From: Beaufortia kweichowensis
Lineage: Eukaryota; Chordata; Actinopteri; Cypriniformes; Gastromyzontidae
Direction: 5' to 3'
Length of the DNA: 64,000 nucleotides
Assembly (NCBI GenBank): GCA_019155185.1
Contig: CM032813.1
Span: 11,620,645 to 11,684,644, forward strand
This document shows positions 12,801 through 24,800 of this stretch, in pieces. The number at the start of each line of letters is the position of its first letter. Positions within the stretch are counted from its first letter, which is position 1. A model generated the notes under the pieces. That model was not told the origin of the DNA. It searched no databases and was given only the letters and a program-made list of their open reading frames with translations. The position numbers and the translations under genes are program-made.

Positions 12801-13817
12801 AATGACCAGATATTAAATCACAGCTTTTTCAGGACTACCTTTCCACTGATGGACCTGTGAAAATTCAGTGGCTCCAAAAGTCTCAGATCAATAGTGGCTT
12901 CTTTTCTCTGTAAAGAAGTTAATTTTTTGTTGAATGTCAGATTTTTTGTGTGGTCTCAGATTTTGGAGCCAATTCAAAAATGATCAAGGAATCTATGACG
13001 TCATAGATTGATGTCCGAAAATCTATATACAGTGTACATTTTATATTCTTTTATATTCTTAAAATATAAACATATTTTGTATTTTTTATTTAGAATTACA
13101 TTTTCTATTTAATTTATGGTTGAACATGCCATATCATTAACAAAACCAATAATACAGTTTACTATGATGAATCCAACATGTGACAAAAGATGTAAAGTCA
13201 ATAAATGATAAAACCCCTAAGAACATAGTTGAGAGTCACATCATGCAAAACATAGGCTTTATTGTTCTATATGCTGCATTCTACCAGTATGATCACTTAA
13301 GTGCTGAATTGCATTGTTGATATTTGCATTGATATTTAATGTAAGTTTTTTATGGGAAGAGAAATTCTTTAAGCTTTGTTTTTAATCAATTTAATCACTA
13401 GAAAATTGATTCTTATATATTGTCTTTGTTTATATATTAGGTAATTGAGAATGTTTGCCTGATTTGTACACAATTCAGTAAAAATACAGCTATTCTATCG
13501 ATGCGCTGTGGTTCCAATCAAACCAATCAAAGCAATTAAAGTGAGCATGTATTTAATCATCTCTCCAAGAGTTATGCAACTCTGTCTGGGCAACTTTAAT
13601 GATGTTTTATTTTACAATAACATTATACTTGGCAATGTAAACTGGATTAAGTTGATCATGCACAGACCATTCACCCTGTCTATTATTTTCAGGTTTTCCA
13701 ACAGTAACTAGAAACACAGATACCTACCAGTCTATTGACCAGCAGGATCAGTCTGGTGGTGCCACCAACTCATTTGGCCAAACAGAAGATGGCAAACATG
13801 GAGTATGTTCCTATTAA
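3866..13817 (+). CDS. agtrap: Angiotensin II receptor-associated protein
   Basis: Five coding exons (3866-3892, 4338-4372, 4660-4771, 10040-10253, 13693-13817) have GT-AG introns and join in frame to 170 aa; the human protein is 159 aa. AGTRAP is a small multipass membrane protein of Golgi/endosomal vesicles and plasma membrane. It binds the cytoplasmic tail of the type 1 angiotensin II receptor and promotes its internalisation and desensitisation. Family landmarks are the N-terminus MEIPAINLK, HWLLTIWGC (about residues 15-23), LALGAWAIAQRDSIDA (about 40-55), a hydrophobic span near 59-79 containing DIVHIG, and GMAILSLLLKP followed by FFVYQMYHERGG in the last membrane segment. The tail holds TYQSIDQ, as in vertebrate orthologues, and ends VCSY. 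Two splice phases fall inside codons (W21 and G130) and both restore the expected residue. The start is the first ATG and matches the conserved N-terminus. Intron 3 (5.3 kb) is crowded with transposons. Confidence 0.95.
4489..4531. repeat. (CA)n/(TA)n microsatellite in agtrap intron 2
   Basis: An ACACAC run is followed by about ten TA units. Confidence 0.9.
4808..5105. mobile_element. Tc1-like element, left part
   Basis: It shares with the copy at 14085-15545 the GTTGCAGCCTGA-type terminal sequence, the CCCTTTACTCAGTACTT motif and the TACAGCC..GAGTCTTTT stretch typical of fish Tc1-like elements. No reading frame remains. The matching right part resumes near 7046, so about 1.9 kb of other sequence splits this copy. 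Confidence 0.7.
5385..5444 (+). repeat. L2-type LINE/SINE 3' tail
   Basis: The GGATAAAAGCGTCAGC tail motif and TAAATG repeat are present, followed by a degenerate GT-rich stretch to about 5590. Confidence 0.75.
5662..6946. mobile_element. TTAA-flanked non-autonomous DNA transposon (piggyBac-like)
   Basis: A 1285-bp segment has 15-bp perfect terminal inverted repeats, CCTGTTAACTGTCAC at 5662 and its complement ending at 6946. It is bounded on both sides by TTAA (5658-5661, 6947-6950). TTAA duplication is the hallmark of piggyBac insertion. No transposase frame is visible, so it would be a non-autonomous derivative. The TIR was not recognised as a named family, and the superfamily rests on the TTAA alone. 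Confidence 0.65.
6985..7046 (+). repeat. LINE/SINE-like tail (AAAGCGCTATACAAAT motif)
   Basis: The motif of an AGCTGCTTTG stretch, AAAAGCGCTATACAAATG and a GAGTTGAG tail is a common dispersed 3' end in fish. It directly precedes the resumed Tc1 sequence. Confidence 0.6.
7046..7285. mobile_element. Tc1-like element, right part of split copy
   Basis: The sequence resumes with GGTTCAAGTCAGGGCC, GGACTTTCACAGAG and later CATGCTTTACTGT, in the same order as in the 14-kb copy. It continues the fragment at 4808-5105. Confidence 0.65.
7300..7400. repeat. Possible DIRS-type terminal repeat fragment
   Basis: A CCGAGGTTACGATAGTA..CCAGAGACGTTTCC string resembles inverted terminal repeats of fish DIRS-like elements, but there is no adjacent DIRS gene. 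Confidence 0.3.
7570..7935. repeat. 33-bp coding-like minisatellite
   Basis: About eleven units of 33 bp (core GGCCATCTTGACC..GACAGG..AACTCAGG) lie in tandem. Six units form a block that is repeated with a 2-bp slip (offset 196 bp). On the minus strand the units read as an 11-residue repeat of the type EFPVVVKMAAP, which continues into a Pro/Glu/Thr-rich open stretch up to 8231. Similar low-complexity repeats occur in retroelement-derived proteins of cyprinid fish as far as I recall. It lies within agtrap intron 3, and no host gene is implied. Confidence 0.8.
7830..8231 (-). other. Open frame, Pro/Glu/Thr-rich, retroelement-like
   Basis: A 133-codon minus-strand open frame has SPTPDPESSQPS, many EPE/EPT motifs and then the 11-residue minisatellite repeat. 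It is low-complexity and resembles the spacer part of a retroelement gag-like protein. There is no recognisable domain or splice signal, so a real gene is unlikely. The flanking 8240-8790 is AT-poor to AC-rich repetitive sequence of unknown family. Confidence 0.3.
9640..9720 (+). pseudogene. Tc1-like transposase fragment
   Basis: A short plus-strand frame contains TVKHGGGNVKVWGC, the stretch between the first and second catalytic Asp of Tc1 transposases. The surrounding 9270-9780 has other Tc1-like scraps. No longer frame is present. Confidence 0.6.
10254..13692 (+). other. agtrap intron 4
   Basis: A GT-AG intron of 3.4 kb. It contains a LINE/SINE-tail-like stretch near 12180-12260 (ATTTTATTTATAAAG...CAACTTTACAG). 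No gene was recognised elsewhere in it. Confidence 0.7.
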
Positions 13818-14084
13818 GAATGACCAAAGCAAAAATATAATCAACCATCTTTCATTGTAGCCTTTTTATGTTGTTTATGTTGTTGTTTTTGATTGTTTGG
13901 TAACACAATCAAGTTTACAATCACAGTCAGTTTCATTCATTAATATTAGTTAGGGCATTATCCAGCATGAACTGACAACTTGAACTGAGCAATATATTTT
14001 ACATCATTCATTAATTCTTGTTTAAAATTAACATTAACTATGATTATTAATTTCTGTAAGCATTCTAATGCTTTAATTTTGATA

Positions 14085-15545
14085 CACCGCATTCAGAAAT
14101 TATTCAGACCCCCTTCTTTTTTTTCCAAATTTTGCAATGTTGCAGCCTGATACTACAATCATGTAAATTCATTTCTTCCCATTAATCCACACTCGGTAGT
14201 ACCGCATAATGACAACTTAAAATCAGAAATTTTGTGTTTAAAAAATAATGAAATATCACATTTACGTAAGTATTTATACCCTTTACTCAGTACTTGGCAA
14301 TTACAGCCTTGAGTCTTTTTGAATATGATGCAACAAGCTTTGCACATGTGGATTGGGGGATTTTCATATTTGCAAATTTTTGCAGCCATAAGGTCTCTTC
14401 AGAAATGTTTGATACTGTTCAAGTCTGGGCTCTGGCTGGGCCACTCTAGGACATTCACAGAGTTGTTCCTAAAGGTCATTGTCATGTTGGAAGGTGAACC
14501 TTTGGCCCTTTCTTAGATCCTGAGCACTGTGGAAAAGTGTTTTTATATCCTTGTACTTTAGCTTTCCCTCAACTCTGAATAGTCTTCCAGTCCCTACTGC
14601 TAAAAAACCACCACCACCTTGCTTTCCTGTTGGGATGGTATTGGGCAGATGATGGCCAATGCCTGGTTTTCTCTAGACATAATGTTTAGAATTGAGGCCA
14701 AAGAATCAGAGAATCTTGTTCCCCACAAGGTGTCCTTCAAAATGCGCAAATTGAAATTGCGAATTGACAAAAATACGGGAAAATTACAGTCCCTTTGCTT
14801 GTATAACTCTGATGTATGTCTCCGATTAAAAACTAAAATTGCGAGTGTGTTAGCTGCGATATAAGTTAAACTGCCTATTACTGTTGCCATGGTTTTATGA
14901 ATGACGTACCATGAAAGGACAAGTTTTAGTTGCATAATATGGTTAATGGAAACACTGTCATTTCGCAATAGTTTTTTATCAACATTTGCAATATATTGCA
15001 AAAGTTTTATGCAAATTTGTAAAGGAAGAGCGCCTACTATCTGAGAGTGCTTCAGATGCTGTTTGCAAACTCCACATGAAATGTTTCAATTGGCCACCTC
15101 TCATACTAAATCCCTTCTCCCCTGATTGCTCAAGTCCTGGTCTATTTGACAGTTATGGAGGCCACTGTGCTCTTGCGAAACTTCAGTGCAGCAAACATTT
15201 TTAAAGCCTTCCCCAGATTTGTGCCTTGCAACAGTCCTGTCTCTGAGCTCTGTAGGCAGTTTCTTTGACCAGCTGTGAGGTCAGGTGGACTTTAATCAAG
15301 GTGTATAAACATTTCCGCAACGATCAAGAAAAATGGGAGGCACCTAAGCTAAATTTAAGTGTTGTGTCTAAATATTTATACCAAAGTGATATTTTTATAC
15401 ATTTTATACATTTCTAAACTTCTCTTTTCACTTTGTCATCATGGGGTACTGAGTGTAGATTAATTAGAAAAAAATAAATTTAAATGATTATAGTATCAGG
15501 CTGCAACATAACAAAATTGATAAAAGAGAAGAAGGTATGATGAAG
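14085..15545. mobile_element. Tc1-like element, degenerate, nearly full length
   Basis: Long inverted ends are visible: TGTTGCAGCCTGATACTACAA near 14142 faces its complement near 15495, and a CACTCGGTAGTACC-like segment faces GGGGTACTGAGTG near 15445. The interior runs in the order typical of fish Tc1 copies but has no usable transposase frame. An unrelated AT-rich stretch of about 280 bp (roughly 14745-15022) interrupts it. It lies just 3' of the agtrap stop. Confidence 0.7.
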
Positions 15546-16586
15546 ATGTTCAAAATGCATTGTAGTTCATGTTAGCTAATGAGTTAACTATTGTCAACAA
15601 ATGGAACCTTCTTGTAAATTGTCAGCAATTATTTTTATATCTGCTTCTGCAGAAGACTTTTAGATAAAATGCTCCATGAAAAGCTTTTTGGAACTTCACA
15701 GTTTCTCACTAGATTTGTTAGCTCTTGATGTGCAGCAGTTTGTAAAAAGGTCTATATAAGGTCAAATTTGGGGGTTTTAGCAACTGTTCGGCTGAGTGTC
15801 CATCTGCTAGTGAGTTGCAAAGCACCCCGTTTTTAATCTCTCTCAGGCAGTTTGTTTGTACTTAATTTATGTTAACATTTCTAAATTTCAACAAAACTTT
15901 TAAACCTTGGATATAAATACGCCAAGATTATTTTGTGTTAAAGATTTCTACTTGTTTAACTACGTCCTATGCATTTTGTTTTGTATTTATTAATTAGATT
16001 GGTCACATTAGATGCACAGTGGATTATTATTTGTAGAACATGTTAATGCTCTAAAACTTTTATATCTGATTGTCATTTCCTATCAAATTGTAATACATAC
16101 AAACCAGAAATGACAAGATTATGTTTGTGTATGAAGAAAATGTCAATACCAGTGTATCAACATTTGTTCTTTAATTAATGTGCTTTAACACTGTGGATAC
16201 TTATATTTACTTTTATCCAGCTATTTTTGCAATTTTGTTTGTCAACACAAATGGTGCACTTACACTAGACTTTCAGAATGTAAATGTTTTATGCAGACCC
16301 CTGATGAGCAAGCAGATATTTTCTTATCCACATATTGTGGATTCCAGTGTTTTTGCATTGGTATTTCTGTCTTTTTAAAGCTGTATTGTACAAAATGGGA
16401 TTGTTTGATACTTTCATCAGTGTTTCCTTTTTCTTTACCTAAAAAAAGTTAATGCCATAACATATCAATTGGTCTTCAATTGGTTACACCTCATCACATG
16501 ATACATATTTGCAGTTCAGTGTTCACTAAAATGCGAAATATTTTAATGTGAGCTTGTTTCCAGTCTGCTGCATTTACAGTCATATG

Positions 16587-16592
16587 AATAAA
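16587..16592 (+). promoter_or_regulatory. Candidate agtrap polyadenylation signal
   Basis: AATAAA lies 2.8 kb downstream of the agtrap stop, past the Tc1 copy. Whether it is used cannot be told from sequence. Confidence 0.25.
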
Positions 16593-17667
16593 AGGCAATG
16601 CAACGAAAAATCTATTGTACTGAGAAATTATGGTACAAAGGTTAAACACTCTCATACACAATCATGAGTGAGATTTTGTCAAAATATTTTTACATCTGCA
16701 CTTCTGTTACTTGAAACTGCAAACTTTTAATATTAACCAAGTAAAGGTGCAGCATGTTAACATGAATACATTTATGGTCTTAGTGTTGCTTTACAATGTG
16801 GGTTACACAGTGCAAAAATCAGGTGCAATGTAAACCCATGTCAATATGTTTTAAACATGACTGTTTTACTTTTGTTCCTAAAGTGATATGTTTTAGTTAT
16901 TCAGTAGGTTCTAATTAATCATCTAAGATATTCATTTAAGAATCCTTTAAGTTGCTATGAAATCAAGAAGTGTTGTAATGTTGAACTTTCTTCTGTTTCA
17001 GTTGCTTGGTTGTCAGCATGTCAGTTGCATCAGTTTGACCACAGAAACCAAAGCTTTCATCTTACAGATGAAGTGGCTTTTTTGAGTAACTTTACGTGAC
17101 TTGTTACTAAAATGTTCTGTAAAGTTACATTGCAGCTATACCCTAACCCTAAAACATCTTACTGCTGTTTTGTGGCCTAAACTGATTATGGATCTAGTCT
17201 GTAGTTTATGAAGCATTTGAAAAAGTCTGTGATGTATTAAGTTGTACATTTGTTAAACTGGCCCTCATGCTGCTCAGTGGAGGTGCCACTGCAGTTACTG
17301 TATAGACCAGAGCTTTTTAATTCAATTTCATTAGGAAATTTATTACTATAACATTTTTTACAAGTTTGCAATGTTGCAAACCAGCTTTACAGTAAAAACA
17401 TTTAGCCACAAACAGTAGAGCCATTAGAAAAATGGAGAAATAAAAAAACAGAACAATTCTAAAATGCATGTGGTTATTGCAAATTTGTCATTATATGTTA
17501 ATTATATTTTTAAGTTTTTAATATTGGGGGCTCAGCCCCCAATGAGGGTGTGATTAAAAAAATGTAAAAATTAAAAACAATGTAATGTAAATTCCAAAAT
17601 ATTGAACATCATGTTAGTTCATACAACCTTTTTGGCTACATAAACAATTGGGTAAGAACTCTGTATA

Positions 17668-17922
17668 AATTAAAGTATCATGGAGGAACCATTTGGGGTT
17701 TCACACCGGCGGAACCATAAGGAGGTTTCCTGACGAACTTCAGAACTGAATTTAAAGTGCTTAAAGGATCCCATAGGTTTCTGCACGAACTGCCAAGACT
17801 GTTAATGGTTCATCAGAAAACCGCCTTTTGTAAAAAAAGGTGCCTTGAGGTCCTTCTGAAGGTTACGCCGGTGTGGCAGTCTAAAGAACCCCAAATGGTT
17901 CCTCCAGGATCCTTTAATTTTT
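17668..17922. mobile_element. Hairpin-forming MITE
   Basis: The left arm (GGAGGAACCATTTGGGGTTT near 17681) is complementary to the right arm (AACCCCAAATGGTTCCTCC near 17887). The complementarity continues inward through CACACCGGCG and GCCGGTGTGG, giving a near-palindrome of about 255 bp. No coding sequence is present and the family was not named. Confidence 0.7.
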
Positions 17923-18057
17923 ATGATGTATTTTCGCTCGGTGAACACTTTTTACAGTTGACAGAATTGCTCCTGCAACACATTATGTAAACTGCAAACT
18001 TATAATAAAGAAATACACAGATGTATTTAAACAGCTGTTTTGAGCAGCATTTATTTA

Positions 18058-19300
18058 CAGTTAGGTCCATATATATTTGGACAACTTTCATACTTTCATT
18101 TTGGCTTTGTATGCCACCAGAATAAAATTAAAACAAAACAGTCCAAATGAATTTGAAGTGCAGACTTTCAGCTTTAATTTAAGGGGTGGAACATAAATAT
18201 CAAAGTACACATTTTTAATACTTTGTTGAGAATACTTTACTGGCAATGACTGCCTGAAGTCTGGAACCCATGAATATTACCAAAGACTGGGTTTCCTCCT
18301 TTCTGATGCTTTGCCAGGCTCTAACTGCAGCTGTCTTTAGTTGTTCCTTGTTTGTGGGTCTTTCTGCCTTTAGTTTTGCCTTCAGCAAATAAAAAATGCA
18401 TGCTCAATTGGGTTGAGATCAGGTGATTGACTCGGCCATTGCAGAATATTCCACTTCTTTTCCTTCAAAAACTCCTGGGTTGCTTTTGCAGTGTGTTTTG
18501 GATCATTGTCCATCTGTACTGTGATGTGCTGTCCAATTAAGTTTGCTACATTTGGCTGAATCTGGTTGTCAGTAGTTGACAGTATATCTCTAAACAGAAT
18601 TCATCCGGCTGCATCTGTCTTCTGCCAATAAACACCAGTGACCCAGTGCCACTGGAAGCCATGCATGCCCATGCCATCACACTCCGTCCACCATGTTTTA
18701 CAGATGATGTTGTGTGCTTTGGATCATGAGCTGTTCCAAGCCTTCTCCACACTTTTTTCTTTCAGGTTAATTTTATTTTAATCTGTCCAAAAGATGCTTT
18801 TCCAGAACTGGTCTTTTTTACTTTTTTTTTTTTGGCAAAGTCTAATCTGGCTTTTCTATTTTTGAGGGTTATAAATGGTTTGCACCTTGTGGTGAACCCT
18901 CTAAATTTGTTCTTGTGAAGTCTTCTCTTAATTGTAGACTTTGACAGTGATACACCTACCGCCTGGAGAGTGTCCTTCACTTATATATGTTTTTTTTTAC
19001 CATAGAGAGGATCTTGCGATCATTCACCAGTGTTGTCTTCCGTGGACGTCCAGGCCTTATTATGTTGCTGAGCTCACCACTGCGTTCTTCTTTCCTCAGA
19101 ATATATCAAACTGTTGATTTGGCCACTCCTAATCTCTCTGATAGTTTTGTTTTGTTTCTGAAGCCTTACAATGGCCTGTTTCACTTGTATGGACAGCTCC
19201 TTTGAACGCATGATGTTCACAGCAATAGGTTCCAAATGAATTACCACATTTAGAATCAACTCCAGACCTTTCACCTGCTTAATTGATAAATGATGTTTAT
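18058..19300 (-). pseudogene. Tc1/mariner-type element with broken transposase
   Basis: The left end starts CAGTTAGGTCCATATATATT after a TA at 18056. On the minus strand an ATG at 19211 opens MRSKELSIQVKQAIVRLQKQ, the helix-turn-helix start of a Tc1-like transposase. Later pieces include TIKRRLHKNKFRGFT (about 18930) and KHGGRSVMAWACMASSGTG (about 18690). At least two frameshifts and stops separate the pieces, and the right inverted repeat is missing. Confidence 0.8.
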
Positions 19301-19329
19301 TTAATTATTTAATTGATGTTTATTTTCTT

Positions 19330-19690
19330 TTTAGTTAGCTAGTAGAGCTAGCTTGTAGAGCTGCAGCAGTATTGCCAGAGGAGAACTCCCCTGGTTGTGT
19401 CTGGGTTTTCCCAAGGTTTTTTCTCCACTAGAGTTTTTGGGTTCCTCGCCACTTTTTGCTTTTTTTTAACATACAGTTGTATGTTAGCATGCGTGTGATG
19501 TATACACATATTTGGCATGTGTTCAGTGCATGTGTGTTTAGTGAGTGTGTGTTGTGCATTGTGTATGTATACACAATGTGTGTGTGTCTGTTTTTTGCAC
19601 AAGTGTTTGAATAGTGTGTGTTTGTATGTCTGTGTGTTTCTGTGTTTTGTGCATGTGTGTTATATGTGAGTGTGTGTTTTGTCTTGTTCA
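19330..19690. repeat. Dispersed repeat fragment plus GT-rich low complexity
   Basis: TTTTCCCAAGGTTTTTTCTCC...GGGTTCCTCGCCACTTTTTG is a familiar dispersed fish repeat segment. It is followed by about 190 bp of TGTG/ATGTGT-rich sequence, similar to that at 5444-5590. Confidence 0.55.
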
Positions 19691-19929
19691 TTTATATCTG
19701 GAAATCAATCATGTTTTAGTACATGGTCTGATTTGGTGGGAGTGTAACAAACCCCAGTGCGCTTAGTTAATGTTGTTGTTCTATTATTTGTGATCTTACA
19801 CAATTATTTAATTATTATTTGTGTTCTTATGTGTTTGTATGTATACTATATATGATTAGAATTTGTTAAATGTGGGTAATGGTTGGGGACTTTAATTTTG
19901 ACAGCGTTTGTTTTAAGCAGCATTCCCTC

Positions 19930-20457
19930 TAGGGTTGGGCTGATAGACGATGCCATCATCCATTACCGATGGCTGACAGACATCACGATGTTAAGCTGGC
20001 ATTGTGATACCATCCCCGTAAAAAAACATCTTAATTAATTACATAATGATCCCACGAAACGAGTCTTCTCTACCTATACTGACTGGAGATTAAACAAGTG
20101 ATTATGCGTGTTGTTGATCAAACCAAACAACGAATCACAGGTACGGAGACAACAGTTGCTGTCCCGCTCCCAAAATCTCAAAAGTTAACTTGACAAGCGA
20201 GCGAGTGTTAAGCGGTAGAGCATAGAGAGAACTGCACACCGGAACATACTTTTCCGTGCACGGATGCTATTCTGCGCTCTCGCAGTGCATAAATGTGATA
20301 CTGCAAGATTGCTTTTCTACTCGTGGAACAGTTTTGCACGGGAGTTTTGAATGGCCATCTAGCACTCTGATAACCGCCTACCCGATTTTATCATCCATTT
20401 TGATGTTTTGCTGTAGACATCATTCGATGCTAATTTGGTAGACATCGCCCAACCCTG
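19930..20457. mobile_element. hAT-like non-autonomous element
   Basis: The ends are inverted (TAGGGTTGGGC at the left, GCCCAACCCTG at the right). They are flanked by 8-bp repeats ATTCCCTC (19922-19929) and ATTCCGTC (20458-20465), which agree at 7 of 8 positions. An 8-bp duplication with CAGGG-type ends is typical of hAT. The 528-bp interior holds no transposase. Confidence 0.75.
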
Positions 20458-20465
20458 ATTCCGTC

Positions 20466-21808
20466 CATAAATAAAACTAATCCACTGCATCTTCAGCAGC
20501 TCATATGTCGGGTGTATTTGAAGACTTTTCTTTTCAGTCTTACATCCAACAACAAAACATTTTTCTTTTTTGTTTACAAAACATTCTTGTCACTGCTCCG
20601 AGACAATGGCCCTTGCTGGGGCGAAAACTATGCAGTGGCTGTCAACGGTTGTGGGCAGTGGATAAGGCAGTGTGATGTCAGCTTGATCAGAAAACACCTA
20701 CAGTCTGTAATATGAAACTGTTGAAGGATTAATAGAATAGAATGGATAGATTTTTTTATCACAATAGGGTGTGGTTGTGTACACACACTCCAGACATACA
20801 TTTATGTTCAAACAACATATAAAATTAAATTCCCATAATTGCTCTACTTTAAATGACTTAACAAAGACTTAAAGACATTTCTACAGCCCTGCTAAAGTAA
20901 AACTCTATCAAACAGTCAAGATACAGTAGGAGTGACAAGACCATACAGAAGCTCAATGATAATCCATCTCTCTGCTGTCCATCTCCAGCCCATCACAAAC
21001 ACTCATTCATCAATCCATCATTCTGTCAGGAGGACATACAGCTACATACTTCCCTTTTTCTTCAAGATAACATCCCCAGCAATTTAATACTAGAACAAAT
21101 AAAGCATATATTACAAATAACTCATACAAATCTTTTACAATTTGGGCTGTCAATTCATTAAGGTAATTTCTTTACACAACATGTTAACTATTTAATCATA
21201 ATAATTGCAAATAAAGATTACAAGACAATACATTATCACGGCACATAAAAGCATTGAACAGCTGTTTCTTTTATATATCTTTTATACTAGGGTCAGGGCC
21301 CTTTACACAGGATGCATTCTTGTCCATTTGAGACAGACACTAGACTGTGTCTGACACTAGACACTATCTACAGTCCTTCTTTACAAGTGGTTTTTTTTAG
21401 GGTGCCAGCCAAGTTAAAAGTCATTTTAAAAACTATGTTTCATTCCAGCTGTGTCTGAACACAACAGTGGTTCCTGTTTGAGGATGAATATGATTTTGCC
21501 AGTGGTACTTCAGTTGCCCACTTCAGATAATTGCTTATGGGGAAATTTGACAGTCCTAATTACAATACAAGAGTAGCAGTAGTTATTGACAGTAGTGTAA
21601 AAATCAGTAGATCAGTAGAAAAAGACATATTCGTTTTAGACAAATTATTCTATACAGTACAGGCAACAAACTTCTGACATACAGTGTATATACATTTATA
21701 CTGTTGCTTGAGTGCCAGCAAGCATTGATCGTTCCACTGTTATTCAGGATAGACTCAGTTTATGTTGCAGCTTATCGCATTATGAGATTGTGGTAGGCTG
21801 GTTTTATG
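20466..21808. other. agtrap-draxin intergenic stretch / draxin 3' UTR
   Basis: No gene or clear repeat was recognised. The part next to 21809 should be the draxin 3' UTR (minus strand). An ATTAAA on the minus strand at 21088-21083 is one possible polyadenylation signal. Confidence 0.4.
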
Positions 21809-24800
21809 TCAGATGGTGATAAAAGCTCCTTGGTTGCTGTTGGCTGATTCAGGCTCCACACAGCGGCCGCGTCTTCGGGTCACTCTTCGTTTGCGGTGGA
21901 ACTTAGCGTAACAACGCAAACCTAAATAAACAAATTAACATTATTAACAATACTAATAATAAGATCTAATTTATTACAGTTTTAATGATAAAGTTTTTTT
22001 TATAACAATACAAATTTTTGACACAAAACATTTTACAGTATTCATTCTCTTTATGCAAAATATGCCTTATTTTTCACTCACCCTCTTCGCACATACAGTC
22101 ATCATAACACTTGTTGTTCAGGCCGCGGTTGTGAGGTTTGCACTCATGTTCTCTTAGGTCACAGCAGGAGCCTATAAGAACAATATGAGTAACCACAGAA
22201 ATGAAGTAATTACTAGTATGTCTAGTCTAGTATGTTTTGCTAACAAGCGCTTGAAAATGAGTTGTAAAAAAATATTGTAGTGCAATACAATGTTTTAACA
22301 GGGTTTATGACTCAATAACACTTTTTCCCCACATATTGCACATTATATATACACATCCCTCTCTGCCTCACTTTTCTAAAATGCATAGATTTTCACAAAA
22401 CTCAGTATAGTAGTACAAACCCGATTCCAAAAAAGTTGCGACACTGTACAAATTGTGACTAAAAAAGGAATGCAATAATTTACAAATCTCATAAACTTAT
22501 ATTTTATTCACAATAGAATATAGATAACATATCAAATGTTGAAAGTGAGACATTTTGAAATGTCATGCCAAATATTGGCTCATTTTGGATTTCATGAGAG
22601 CTACACATTCCAAAAAAGTTGGGACAGGTAGCAATAAGAGGCCGGAAAAGTTAAATGTACATATAAGGAACAGCTGGAGAACCAATTTGCAATTTATTAG
22701 GTCAATTGGCAACATGATTGGGTATAAAAAGAGCCTTTCAGAGTGGCTGTGTCTCTCAGAAGTCAAGATGGGCAGAGGACCACCAATTCCCCCAATGCTG
22801 CGGCGAAAAATAGTGGAGCAATATCAGAAAGGAGTTTCTCAGAGAAAAATTGCAAGGAGTTTGAAGTTATCATCATAAGCATAATATCATCCAAAGATTC
22901 AGAGAATCTGGAACAATCTCTGTGCGTATGGGTCAAGGCTGGAAAACCATACTGGATGCCCGTGATCTTCGGGCCCTTAGACGGCACTGCATTACATACA
23001 GGAATGCTACTGTAATGGAAATCACAACATGGGCTCAGGAATACTTCCAGAAAACATTGTCGGTGAACCCAATCCACCGTGCCATTTGCCGTTGCCGGCT
23101 AAAACTCTATAGGTCAAAAAAAAAGCCATATCTAAACATGATCCAGAAGCGCAGGCGTTTTCTCTGGGCCAAGGGTCACTTAAAATGGACTGTGGCAAAG
23201 TGGAAAACTGTTCTGTGGTCAGACGAATCAAAATTTTAAGTTCTTTTTGGAAAACTGGGACGCCATGTCATCTGAACTAAAAAGGACAAGGACAACCCAA
23301 GTTGTTATCAGCGCTCAGTTCAGAAGCCTGCATCTCTGATGGTATGGGGTTGCATGAGTGCGTGTGGCATGGGCAGCTTACCCATCTGGAAAGGCAACAT
23401 CAATGCTGAAAGGTATATCCAAGTTCTAGAACAACATATGCTCCCATCCAGACGTCGTCTTTTTCAGGGAAGACCTTGCATTTTCCAACATGACAATGCC
23501 AGACCACATACTGCATCAATTACAACATCATGGCTTAGAAGTTTTATAGAAGAAGGATCCAGGTACTAAAATGGCCAGCCTGCAGTCCAGATCTTTTACC
23601 CATAGAAAACATTTGGCGCATCATAAAGAGGAAGATGCGACAAAGAAGACCTAAGACAGTTGAGCAACTAGAAGCCTATATTAGACAAGAATGGGACAAC
23701 ATTCCTAATCCTAAACTTGAGCAACTTGTCTCCTCAGTCCCCAGATGTTTGCAGACTGTTATAAAAAGGGGATGCCACACAGTGGTAAACATGGCCTTGT
23801 CCCAACTTTTTTGAGATGTGTTGATGCCATGAAATTTAAAATCAACTTATTTTTCCCTTAAAATGATAAATTTTCTCAGTTTAAACATTTGATATGTTGT
23901 ATTCTGAATAAAGTATTGAAATTTGAAACTTCCACATCATTGCATTCTGGTTTTATTCACAATTTGTACAGTGTCCCAACTTTTTTGGAATCGGGTTTGT
24001 ATATTATAATCAGTGATGCTGTCCACACTGGATGTGGCACATGCAGCAGTTCTCGTGTCTGGTGTAGACACTGTTTTATAACAAGTTCTATTGCTATTAG
24101 TCATATTGCACCGCATGCGCCCTTGTTTGTCGTCTGTTTACCGCCAGTTATAAGTGGAGAACAATACTGTAGATACTACTTCTGTAAGCATGAAACGATC
24201 TCTGTACTTGCCATTGTAAAAACAACAAACAGTATGCATTACTCTACACTGCACAAAAATCTGCATTTGAACAGTGTTCTGACATTTAGTCTTGTGTTTT
24301 GGTATGGGAGGTAGCAGATGGTCAGAACAAACACACACATCATCTCACTGACAAAACTACAGCTCCTTTCTTCATGTTTACATTTGGAGGGGTATTATGT
24401 AAATATTCCCACACAGTGATGCAGATATATGGGGGCGTGGTTACAGTATTTGTGTCGTTTTCTGCAGGTCTGGACCGGTCTTCTCTTGTAGATAGAATAA
24501 ATCATTTTGTGTGAGACTTTTCTAACTTTGCAGGTCTTACACATGCACAAACAGCTACATAATACACGAAGAAGAAGCAAAATATTAAAAACATCATATG
24601 ATCCGATTAAACAATTATAGAGGTGCACTGACCAGGGAGGCAATCAAAATGGTGGTCACATGGTTCGATGACATCAGCATCTAGCGTTGTGTTTCCACTG
24701 CTCTTGGTTTTGCTGCGCCGTTTATCTTGGTTGGAGGAAAATACAGATGTACATACAGAAAGTCACATATCTCTTATGAATTCTTTATTAACTGAATAGG

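Noticed and set aside
14745..15022. AT-rich insertion in the 14-kb Tc1 copy as a defined MITE
   Set aside because: Inverted ends and a TSD could not be fixed, so it is mentioned only as an interruption.
20256..20441. 61-codon open frame
   Set aside because: It lies wholly inside the hAT-like element and has no recognisable domain.
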